Below are positions 1 to 7,223 of a stretch of 9,454 nucleotides of DNA, one piece after another; positions within the stretch are counted from its first letter, which is position 1; every line of letters begins with the position of its first letter. Both the position numbers and the translations under genes were made by a program. The notes under the pieces are model-generated. The model saw only the letters and a list, made by a program, of their open reading frames with translations. It was not told the DNA's origin and made no database searches. Source of the stretch: JBBRLG01 sp038231495 (GTDB lineage Bacteria > Planctomycetota > Planctomycetia > Gemmatales > Gemmataceae); assembly GCA_038231495.1 (NCBI GenBank), contig JBBRLG010000278.1, positions 1 to 9,454 on the forward strand, written 5' to 3'.

Positions 1-22
1 CCCACCCCGCCGTGGTGTGGGT

Positions 23-43
23 CCTGGGGGGGGTGCCCCCCGG
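23..43. other. GC hairpin with G8 and C6 tracts
   Basis: Six G (26-31) can pair with six C (36-41). The flanking CC (23-24) and GG (42-43) extend the stem with T25 bulged, leaving the loop GGTG. No T run follows on either strand, so this is not a standard intrinsic terminator. It may end an upstream gene outside the window. A further C tract lies at about 68-77. Apart from these tracts and the kinase ribosome binding site, I see nothing in 1-144. Confidence 0.3.
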
Positions 44-144
44 CTACTCAATATCCTCCTGGGCCGGCCCCCCCCCCACTCCAAAGGGAAAAGCACCTCC
101 CTTGATCCTGCGCTCGTCTGTGAAATTTTCCGGAGGACGCTCTC

Positions 145-1239
145 ATGGCCGCCGACCCCCGCCGCGCGAAAGAACTATTCGTCGCCGCCCTCGACCTGCC
201 CGATCCGCAGGCCCGGCAAGCGTATCTGGAGCGCGCATGCGGCACCGACGCCGACTTGCGGCAGCGGCTCGAAGTCTTGTTGAAGGCACACGACGATCCC
301 GCCTCGGCCCTGGACCGACCCCTGGCCGCCGTCGGCCCGGTGGACGCCGGCGCGACGAGTCCGCATGCGCCTGCCATCGATCCGGCTAGCGCTTCCTACC
401 CCGGCCTGGCCGAGGGCGTCGGCACCGTCGTTGGCGGCCGCTACAAGCTGCTGCAACAAATCAGCGAGGGCGGCATGGGCAGCGTCTTCATGGCCGAGCA
501 GACCCGGCCCGTCAAACGGATGGTCGCCTTCAAAGTCATCAAGGCCGGCATGGACTCCAAGCAAGTCCTGGCCCGCTTCGAGTCCGAACGCCAAGCCCTG
601 GCCTTGATGGACCATCCCAACATCGCCAAAGTCCTCGACGCCGGCACCACCGAGCGCGGGCTGCCGTTCTTCGTCATGGAACTGGTCAAGGGCGTGCCGC
701 TCACGCAGTTCTGCGACGACCGGCAACTGACCGTCGGCGACCGGCTCAAGATCTTTCAGCAAATCTGCCACGCGGTGAAACACGCCCACCAGAAGGGCAT
801 CATCCACCGCGACCTGAAGCCGACCAACATCCTCGTCGAGTCACACGACGGTTGGCCGGGGCGGGGGATTGAAGCACCGCGACGATGGCTGGATTGGGCG
901 CGCTCAGCTCGGCGAGTGCTGCGGAACTGTCGGCTGCAACAGGCGCGAGAATCGTCGTTACGTCGCTGCCGGCTGGAAGGAGTTGCTCACGGTCGGGCGG
1001 TGCCATGCTCCAAAGGTAAGGGGCGTATGCTGCCCCTTTTTGATCCGCAAGGAAAGGTGTTGAGATTTGACCATGCGTTCAAACGACGGAGAGAGGAACC
1101 TGTCTCCGAGAAGGAAACCACCCCATTACTTCGGCGCGGCCTTCTCCCGCTTGTAGGTCATGAGCGTATGCCCACTGCCGGACTTGGACGCGAACTCTGT
1201 AGGTCGAGTTGCATCGGGTGCCGCCCGGCAAATCGTTAA
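145..1239 (+). pseudogene. Truncated Hanks-type Ser/Thr protein kinase (C-terminal half of catalytic domain lost)
   Basis: The reading frame starts at ATG 145 behind a good ribosome binding site (GGAGGA, 132-137, 7-base spacing). Residues 1-60 form the charged helical region that precedes the kinase domain in many planctomycete kinases. The kinase domain begins near residue 98. It shows the glycine loop SEGGMGSV (107-114), the ATP-binding lysine K130, the helix-C glutamate E148 and the catalytic loop HRDLKPTN (221-228). Kinase similarity stops around residue 236 (base 852). The DFG metal-binding motif, activation segment, APE motif and whole C-lobe are missing, as is the long C-terminal sensor region usual in this family. 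Residues 237-364 are arginine-rich and unrelated, and the last 38 codons lie antisense to the convergent gene at 1126-1968. Without DFG it cannot be a normal kinase. I read it as a decayed gene, although the frame is open and a truncated protein could still be made. Confidence 0.8.
1018..1041 (+). terminator. Putative Rho-independent terminator
   Basis: AAGGGGC (1018-1024) pairs perfectly with GCCCCTT (1032-1038) across a seven-base loop and is followed by T residues to 1041. This is the canonical shape for the plus strand; the minus strand has no good T tract. It lies inside the non-kinase tail of the truncated kinase frame, so it probably belonged to whatever sequence was joined here or now ends the kinase transcript. 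Confidence 0.6.
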
Positions 1240-1968
1240 TACGTCATCTTCGATCTTGTAAATACCCAGGGCCGACTGCCCCTTCAGGTCACCTTCCGTA
1301 AAGGTGATGTCGATGGTCATCGGATTGCTGGCTGGATCGATCTTCGTGGTGCTGGCGATGAAGACCTTGCTTTCGCGGAGAGCAGTCGCCTTGCCGCCCG
1401 CGTCGATTACCAGCTGGATCTTCTTCATGTCCTCGTCCGGGGCCTTCTTCCCATCGAGCGCGTACGATACAGCCTGCCACGTCCCCGCCAATTCCTGGCG
1501 GCCTGCCGCGATCGTCGCTTCCTTGACGTCCTGCTTCTCTCGCTTGAACGTCCAGACAAGGAGCCCGCTTCCGGGCTTGCTGACCAGCGCGTCCGGGCGT
1601 TCTTTGCCACGAAACGGCAAGCAAACCTTCAAGGAATCGCCGTCGATTTCATAGATGCCCGTCGAGCTCACGCCCTTGCTGGGGCCGTTCGTGATCGTGA
1701 CGTCGTAATGCTTGGGCGTTTTGGTCGCATCCAGCGTGATGGTGCCTCGCGTAATGCGCGGCCCCTGGACGATGATGTAACTGCCGTCTTTCGAAACGAT
1801 GAACTTGTTGGTCTCGAACGGCACCTCCGGCTGTTTTTTCCCGTCTACCTCGACGAGCGCGAAGCTCCAGACGCCTTCGAACCTGGCGAGCTCCTTCTTG
1901 ACTGCGTCTTCCGGGTCAGCACCCATCAGAAAACCACAAGCCAGCACCAGCCCCATGCACTGTGTCAT
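1126..1968 (-). CDS. Secreted protein with two TIGR03067 domains
   Basis: This 280-residue protein starts at the ATG ending at 1968 behind a strong ribosome binding site (GGAGGT on the minus strand, 1974-1979, 5-base spacing). Residues 1-18 form a short hydrophobic export signal, and VLAC at 8-11 resembles a lipobox. Two tandem copies of one unit follow, at about 22-143 and 158-275. Each has a conserved opening (GVWSFALVEVDGKKQP and GTWQAVSYALDGKKAP), a central GIYEIDGDSLKVC or GIYKIEDDVLTIC segment, and a closing SKPGSG or SKSGSG followed by a KRE-ending strand. This is the planctomycete TIGR03067 pattern, probably a small beta-rich domain. Its biochemical role is not known. The gene lies 69 bases downstream of the VOC gene on the same strand with no visible terminator between, so the two may be cotranscribed. 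Family assignment is firm; function is open. Confidence 0.88.
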   Translation of the reverse strand: MTQCMGLVLACGFLMGADPEDAVKKELARFEGVWSFALVEVDGKKQPEVPFETNKFIVSKDGSYIIVQGPRITRGTITLDATKTPKHYDVTITNGPSKGVSSTGIYEIDGDSLKVCLPFRGKERPDALVSKPGSGLLVWTFKREKQDVKEATIAAGRQELAGTWQAVSYALDGKKAPDEDMKKIQLVIDAGGKATALRESKVFIASTTKIDPASNPMTIDITFTEGDLKGQSALGIYKIEDDVLTICRAAPDATRPTEFASKSGSGHTLMTYKREKAAPK

Positions 1969-2037
1969 CGCACACCTCCGAATCAGGACCCGGATCGTTT
2001 GTTGTTCGATTAACCCGTTCTTGCGTATTGTTCGCTT

Positions 2038-2424
2038 CTATTCTGGACGCTCAGCCGCGGGCTGCTTCACGCACACAACGTTGCCTTCCGGATCCTGCAC
2101 CTTGATGAGCCAGCCCACGGTGGGGATCTCGCATTTCGGCATGATGATCTTGCCGCCGTTCGCCACCACGGCCGCCGCGGTCGCATCGATGTCCACGACG
2201 CCAATGGTGCACTCGTAGCCGTTGATGCGCTGGCCCGCCACGACTTCGTGACGTTTCTGTAGAGCGCCCTGGATTCCGGGGTCTTCCTTGTCGCCGGTAG
2301 CGATCAGGAAGAAACCCGGCGGTCCCCACGCCTGAAACTTCCAGCCGAAAGTCTTTTCATAGAAGCGTTGCGCCCGCGGCAGGTCATCGGCATGAACGGC
2401 AAAGAAGACGAGATTGCTCGGCAT
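2038..2424 (-). CDS. VOC-family (glyoxalase/bleomycin-resistance fold) protein
   Basis: This is a 128-residue single-domain protein of the vicinal-oxygen-chelate superfamily. I place the start at the ATG ending at 2424 (MPSNLVFF), because GGAGG (minus strand, 2433-2437) lies 8 bases upstream of it. A GTG start at 2451 would add nine residues but has no ribosome binding site. Two beta-alpha-beta-beta-beta halves are visible. The first opens FFAVHADDLPRAQRFYEKTFGW, with H11 at the usual metal position. The second opens with CTIGVVDIDATAAAVVANGG and ends WLIKVQDPEGNVVCVKQP, with the DPEGN turn typical of the fold. Similar proteins are often annotated as lyase-like or glyoxalase-related without a known substrate. 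The second half lacks the histidine of true glyoxalase I, so I do not assign that activity. It is divergent from the AraC regulator at 2527. Confidence 0.87.
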   Translation of the reverse strand: MPSNLVFFAVHADDLPRAQRFYEKTFGWKFQAWGPPGFFLIATGDKEDPGIQGALQKRHEVVAGQRINGYECTIGVVDIDATAAAVVANGGKIIMPKCEIPTVGWLIKVQDPEGNVVCVKQPAAERPE

Positions 2425-2512
2425 GTGTCGCGCCTCCAATTGATCGGTCACTGGCAGGAATCCCCGTTGACGGCGGTTATCTTAGCTTGTGGAGCCCCTG
2501 TTCGTCTCTCGC

Positions 2513-2518
2513 TATAAT
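2513..2518 (+). promoter_or_regulatory. -10 box of the AraC-type regulator gene
   Basis: A perfect TATAAT lies nine bases upstream of the regulator ATG (2527). A weak -35-like TGGAGC at 2490-2495 gives a 17-base spacer. Initiation would fall around 2525, essentially at the start codon, so the transcript would be leaderless. This fits the absence of any ribosome binding site. The 102-base gap to the VOC gene must also hold that gene's promoter; I could not identify it confidently. Confidence 0.5.
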
Positions 2519-2526
2519 GCCACATT

Positions 2527-3324
2527 ATGTCGAAAAAGCGTCATCGACCCGGAAATCCCCGGCGTGCAACCGAGGACGGGATACTGGTTCGCAGCTTTGC
2601 CGTCCGCCATACCAGCAACCACGTGATCGCGCCGCACTCGCACGACTGGCACCAACTGATCTATGCCAGCGAAGGCGTGATGTGGGTGCATACGGCGCAG
2701 GGCGACTGGGTGGTACCGCCCAATCGTGCGGTCTGGGTACCCGCAGGCGTCGAACACGGCATCGAGATGTCCGGCACTGTGCTAGTCCAGACGCTCTATC
2801 TCGCCATCGGTAACTCGGGAACGCTGCCGCCGCGGTGCTGTGCTGTCAACGTCTCGCCGTTGTTGCGGGAACTGATCCGCCATACCGTCACGCTTGGGGT
2901 GCTGGACCAGAACATCCCTGCCGGGTCACGGTTGATTGGATTCCTCCTGGATCAACTGAGTGCCATGCCGGCTATTCCCCTGCAACTTCCCTGGCCTTCC
3001 GATGAACGGGCGAAGTCTGCGGCAGCATGGCTGCGGGCGCACCCCGATGATCCCGGCTTGATTAAGCAGATGGCGAAACGAGTGGCGACCAGCGCCAGGA
3101 CACTCGAACGGCTATTTCAGAACGAAACTGGAATGACGTTTGGCAAATGGCGGCAGCAACTGCGGCTGCTGCACGCGCTGCGGCTTTTGGCAGCCGGCCG
3201 AGCGGTCACGGTAGTCGCGCTGGAAGTCGGCTACGATAGCGCCAGTGCTTTCATTGCCATGTTCAAGCGCACGCTTGGAACAACTCCGCATCGCTACTTC
3301 GCATCTTCCGGGACCGTCGGCTGA
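2527..3324 (+). CDS. AraC-family transcriptional regulator with N-terminal cupin
   Basis: This is a 265-residue cytoplasmic DNA-binding regulator. The N-terminal sensor half (about 20-150) is a cupin-like AraC ligand-binding domain with a histidine cluster (H37, H39, H42), the run WVVPPNRAVWVPAGVEH and H77. The C-terminal half carries the AraC double helix-turn-helix: a first helix pair at about 178-200 (IKQMAKRVATSARTLERLF) and a second at about 227-258, which includes the family signature GYDSASAFIAMFKRTLGTTPHRYF. The layout resembles the subgroup containing E. coli NimR, whose members often control the adjacent divergent gene. Here that gene is the VOC protein, an inferred target. No Shine-Dalgarno sequence precedes the ATG, but a TATAAT box lies nine bases upstream, so translation is probably leaderless. 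The effector is unknown. Confidence 0.9.
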   Translation: MSKKRHRPGNPRRATEDGILVRSFAVRHTSNHVIAPHSHDWHQLIYASEGVMWVHTAQGDWVVPPNRAVWVPAGVEHGIEMSGTVLVQTLYLAIGNSGTLPPRCCAVNVSPLLRELIRHTVTLGVLDQNIPAGSRLIGFLLDQLSAMPAIPLQLPWPSDERAKSAAAWLRAHPDDPGLIKQMAKRVATSARTLERLFQNETGMTFGKWRQQLRLLHALRLLAAGRAVTVVALEVGYDSASAFIAMFKRTLGTTPHRYFASSGTVG

Positions 3325-3525
3325 TTTGCGGATTGCCCGCGAGTACAGGAAGGTTCCGTTCCCCTTGGGATGCGCCCACCGGCTACCGCGAATCAACTCC
3401 CCCAGCGATGCCCTCAGCCAGACACGGAACAGCCCCTCGCCCCGGTTCGAGGACGACACCATTGATCTTCGCCACAAGTGTCCGCTAGGCGAAGTGCCCA
3501 GAGTGCTGGTAATTAGTTGGTAGAA
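3325..3525. other. Intergenic segment without recognised gene
   Basis: About 200 bases lie between the AraC gene and the tRNA. Both strands contain open frames of moderate length here, but none has a ribosome binding site or a domain I recognise. The minus-strand reading around 3340-3477 (including FRVWLRASLGEL) could be a decayed coding remnant; I cannot name it. No terminator with a T tract is visible. Confidence 0.3.
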
Positions 3526-3597
3526 AGCCGACTCTGGGATTTGAACCCAGGACCTATGCTTTACGAAAGCATTGCTCTACCGCTGAGCTAAGTCGGC
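3526..3597 (-). tRNA. tRNA-Thr (anticodon CGT)
   Basis: Read on the minus strand, this folds as a complete cloverleaf. The acceptor stem is GCCGACT with AGTCGGC (7 bp). The D stem is GCTC with GAGC around AGCGGTA. The anticodon stem is ATGCT with AGCAT around TTCGTAA. The variable region has five bases, and the T arm is CTGGG-TTCAAAT-CCCAG. The anticodon is CGT, which reads ACG (threonine). The discriminator is T (3526). The 3' CCA is not encoded, so it must be added after transcription. I see no convincing promoter or terminator around it. Confidence 0.97.
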
Positions 3598-3657
3598 ACT
3601 GACGGCGATGGGAACTTACCCAAACTCCGCATTTTCTGCACTACCAAACACCGCATC

Positions 3658-3697
3658 GGCGGCCGCGCTGGTAGGCCGCCAGGAGCGCTGTCGCTCC
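3658..3697. repeat. Tandem perfect hairpins between tRNA-Thr and the cyclophilin gene
   Basis: Two perfect inverted repeats lie two nucleotides or less apart. GGCGGCC (3658-3664) pairs with GGCCGCC (3674-3680) over a nine-base loop. GGAGCG (3682-3687) pairs with CGCTCC (3692-3697) over CTGT. Neither is followed by a T run. They may be an insertion of a dispersed palindromic element or a weak terminator pair. The rest of 3598-3767 shows nothing else I can support. Confidence 0.45.
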
Positions 3698-3767
3698 CAA
3701 TAGTAGGGACCATGCCCCCGGAATGCAAGATCGGCTGACCGCACTCGGATCGCGTCAGAGGTCGCGC

Positions 3768-3796
3768 TTGACGCCAATCCGGTGCTAGACTAGGAT
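3768..3796 (+). promoter_or_regulatory. Sigma-70-type promoter of the cyclophilin lipoprotein gene
   Basis: TTGACG (3768-3773) and TAGGAT (3791-3796) are separated by exactly 17 bases, a near-consensus housekeeping promoter. The predicted start near 3803 leaves a leader of about 50 bases before the AAGGAG ribosome binding site (3842-3847). Gene position and spacing both support it; transcription has not been shown. Confidence 0.6.
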
Positions 3797-3854
3797 CGCG
3801 GCCCCTCGCCCGAGGGATGACGGAGCCGGTCCGCTGTTCGCAAGGAGTAGGGCA

Positions 3855-4805
3855 ATGGCACTGCTATCGATGCGTTGGAACCCAATCGTCCGGCCGCTGG
3901 CCGCGATCGTCCTCGCCGCCGGCCTCGGCCTGGCCGGCTGCAACAACCAAACCGACACGTCGCACAACGTCGAGCAAACCAAGGACAAGGCGTCCGACGA
4001 CAAGAACGTCGCCACCCCAGCGAACGCCGACAAGGACAAGGCCGCCGAACCGAAGACCAACGTAGCCTACCCCGCTTTCGACGACAAGGATCCGTTGCAC
4101 CAGCCGTTCGCCAAGGCCACCCGCCAGGGCGACGACCTGCCCAGCGGCTGGGAGCGGCCGCCGGACACCACCGTCACCGGCAAATCGGTCTTCAAGCTCA
4201 ATCAGGAAGTCGTCCGCCAGTGGGAGACGATTCGCTTCGTCACGCCCGACGGTAAAAGGCTGGGCTACGCCGCGACCATCGAAACTCCCCTCGGTGCGCT
4301 CGACATCGACCTGCGCCCCGACCTGGCGCCGAACCACGTCCGCAACTTCGTGGCCCTGGCCCGTGCCGGCTACTACGACGGCCTGTTCTTCGACCGCATT
4401 TACCACGACGAAGCGGTCGACGACCCCAAGCAGCGGTTCGACGAAATCGAGGCCGGCTGCCCCCTCGGCACCGGCGAGCCGGGCTACGGCGGCATCGGCT
4501 ACTGGCTCAACCCCGAATTCAATCCGAGCGACAAGGTGACGCACGAGGAGGGCACGGTTGGCGCGTGCCGCGGTTATGACAAGGACAGTGCGGCCTGTAG
4601 GTTCTATATTACCCTCTGCAAGTTTCCGAACCTGGACGGCAACTTCACCGTCTTCGGCAAGGTGACGCGCGGGCTTGACGTGGCTGCTAAAATATTTGAG
4701 CAGCCCATCATCGTCAGCCCCCAGGACGCGGACAACAGCCGGCGGCCCGAAAAGCCGGTGACGATGCAAAAGGTCACGATCCACGTCTACGAGCGGGACC
4801 GCTGA
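3855..4805 (+). CDS. Cyclophilin-type peptidyl-prolyl isomerase, lipoprotein
   Basis: This 316-residue protein starts at ATG 3855, seven bases after GGAG (3844-3847). Residues 1-28 are a lipoprotein signal peptide: basic start, hydrophobic core from about 15, and lipobox LAGC with the lipidated cysteine at 29. A charged, Lys/Asp-rich linker follows to about residue 75, so the enzyme is probably tethered outside the cytoplasmic membrane. The cyclophilin domain runs from about 137 to 312 and includes VRNFVALARAGYYDGLFFDRIYHD, GTVGACRGYD, FYITL and NFTVFGKVTRGLDV. Cyclophilins catalyse cis-trans isomerisation of prolyl bonds. The catalytic arginine is present (R181 in FDRI). Two glutamines that line the usual active site appear replaced: the IQGGDP motif reads IEAGCP, and SQFYIT reads CRFYIT. 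Activity may therefore be altered. The gene has its own promoter and is followed by the SRP RNA. Confidence 0.88.
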   Translation: MALLSMRWNPIVRPLAAIVLAAGLGLAGCNNQTDTSHNVEQTKDKASDDKNVATPANADKDKAAEPKTNVAYPAFDDKDPLHQPFAKATRQGDDLPSGWERPPDTTVTGKSVFKLNQEVVRQWETIRFVTPDGKRLGYAATIETPLGALDIDLRPDLAPNHVRNFVALARAGYYDGLFFDRIYHDEAVDDPKQRFDEIEAGCPLGTGEPGYGGIGYWLNPEFNPSDKVTHEEGTVGACRGYDKDSAACRFYITLCKFPNLDGNFTVFGKVTRGLDVAAKIFEQPIIVSPQDADNSRRPEKPVTMQKVTIHVYERDR

Positions 4806-4839
4806 CGGAACAAGGGAGGGGCGAACGCGAGACACCGTG

Positions 4840-4860
4840 CGGGGGCGAACCACGCTCCCG
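4840..4860 (+). terminator. Possible hairpin terminator after the cyclophilin gene
   Basis: CGGGGGCG (4840-4847) pairs with CGCTCCCG (4853-4860), eight pairs including one G-T, around the loop AACCA. It lies 35 bases after the cyclophilin stop and just before the SRP RNA. No T run follows, so termination is uncertain; it could only separate the two transcripts weakly. Confidence 0.35.
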
Positions 4861-4864
4861 TCAT

Positions 4865-5004
4865 CACCAGCCCGCGGTGAGGCGCCGTGAGGGGACCCAC
4901 GCAAAGGGGAGTTGTGAACCTGGTCAGGCCGGAAGGTGCAGCCATAAGCAGCGTACCCTTGTGCAGTGGATCAGCCTCTCACGGCGCCGTGCCGCGGGCA
5001 GGTG
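4865..5004 (+). ncRNA. ffs: Signal recognition particle RNA (4.5S-type SRP RNA)
   Basis: The apical domain IV signature GGTCAGGCCGGAAGGTGCAG is at 4922-4941. Around it the sequence folds into one long rod. The paired segments are 4911-4915 with 4948-4952, 4904-4908 with 4956-4960, 4897-4900 with 4966-4969, 4881-4891 with 4978-4988 (11 perfect pairs) and 4871-4877 with 4992-4998. CACC (4865-4868) with GGTG (5001-5004) closes the base. A GGAA tetraloop (4931-4934), a symmetric CAGG/TGCA loop and an asymmetric GAACCT/ATAA loop match the Ffh-binding region. The RNA works with Ffh to target membrane and secreted proteins. No Alu domain is visible, so this is the short bacterial form. Its position directly upstream of dnaX matches Bacillus. 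Mature ends are uncertain; the functional RNA may start and end a few bases inside. I found no clear promoter in the GC-rich 4806-4864. Confidence 0.92.
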
Positions 5005-5009
5005 TTTTT
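4992..5009 (+). terminator. Terminator U tract of the SRP RNA
   Basis: The 3' strand of the SRP RNA basal stem (4992-5004) runs directly into five T residues (5005-5009). The closing stem of the RNA thus doubles as an intrinsic terminator hairpin. The last two T residues are also the first bases of the palindrome at 5008-5043. Confidence 0.55.
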
Positions 5010-5043
5010 GCCGCTGGCGGCTTTGCAAAGCCGCCAGCGGCAA
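5008..5043. repeat. Nested palindromic repeat, copy 1 (upstream of dnaX)
   Basis: This is a perfect 36-base palindrome with 18-base arms and no spacer, centred between 5025 and 5026 at CTTTG/CAAAG. Each arm contains the element GCCGCTGGCGGC or its complement GCCGCCAGCGGC, which can itself fold as a small hairpin. It ends 18 bases before the dnaX start. No T run follows on either strand, so it is not an ordinary terminator. It belongs to the same family as the repeats at 7838-7883 and 9423-9454. Confidence 0.85.
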
Positions 5044-5061
5044 TCATCGAGACCCCGGATC

Positions 5062-6825
<1,764 letters not shown>

Positions 6826-6828
6826 GCC

Positions 6829-7176
6829 ATGTTCAAGGAAATGGGCCAGATCGCCAACTTGATGGGGCAGTTGCCGCGCATCAAGGAGGAGATGGAAAAA
6901 CTCCAGCAGCGCATGGGCCAGCTCGTTGCCGAGGGCGACGCCGGGGCCGGCATGGTCAAGGTGCGCGTCAACGGCCGCTACGAAGTCCTGGCCGTGCAAA
7001 TGAGCGACGAGGCGTTCAAGGGGAACGACCGCGAGATGCTCGAAGACCTGGTCAAGGCGGCAACGAACCAGGCGATCGGCAAGGTGCGCCAGCTGGTCGC
7101 CGACGAGACGGGCAAGATGGCGACCGGCCTGGGACTGCCGCCGGGCATGGGCATGAACCTGCCGGGAATGACCTAG
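6829..7176 (+). CDS. ybaB: YbaB/EbfC-family nucleoid-associated protein
   Basis: This 115-residue protein starts at ATG 6829, three bases after the dnaX stop, with GGAG (6816-6819) inside the end of dnaX, so the two genes are translationally close. The N-terminal amphipathic helix MFKEMGQIANLMGQLPRIKEEMEKLQQRM is followed by a beta sheet segment (GMVKVRVNGRYEVLAVQMSDEAF) and a helix containing MLEDLVKAATNQAIGKVRQLVADETGKMATGLGLP. This is the usual YbaB order. The family forms dimers that bind DNA with little sequence preference and is nearly always found between dnaX and recR. The Gly/Met/Pro-rich C-terminus (LPPGMGMNLPGMT) is typical. Confidence in the family is high. Confidence 0.96.
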   Translation: MFKEMGQIANLMGQLPRIKEEMEKLQQRMGQLVAEGDAGAGMVKVRVNGRYEVLAVQMSDEAFKGNDREMLEDLVKAATNQAIGKVRQLVADETGKMATGLGLPPGMGMNLPGMT

Positions 7177-7223
7177 CATCGCGGTCCCGGTCACGTTATG
7201 AGGAGGCCCTCGCGGGGTGAAGC

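Noticed and set aside
853..1239. A genuine C-terminal domain of the kinase
   Set aside because: The residues are arginine-rich, show no kinase C-lobe motifs, cross a terminator hairpin and lie antisense to the TIGR03067 gene.
3112..3477. 121-codon minus-strand frame at the 3' end of the AraC gene
   Set aside because: More than half is antisense to the AraC helix-turn-helix and no ribosome binding site or domain is visible; only the part beyond 3325 is left as a possible remnant.
3864..4904. 346-codon minus-strand open frame antisense to the cyclophilin gene
   Set aside because: It mirrors the GC-biased third-codon pattern of the plus-strand gene, is rich in Val/Gly/Arg/Asp without domain motifs, and overlaps the SRP RNA. 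It is a shadow of the real gene.
4966..5061. N-terminal extension of dnaX from the GTG at 4966
   Set aside because: The segment is the 3' half of the SRP RNA, its terminator and the palindrome; DnaX-like sequence begins only after the ATG at 5062.
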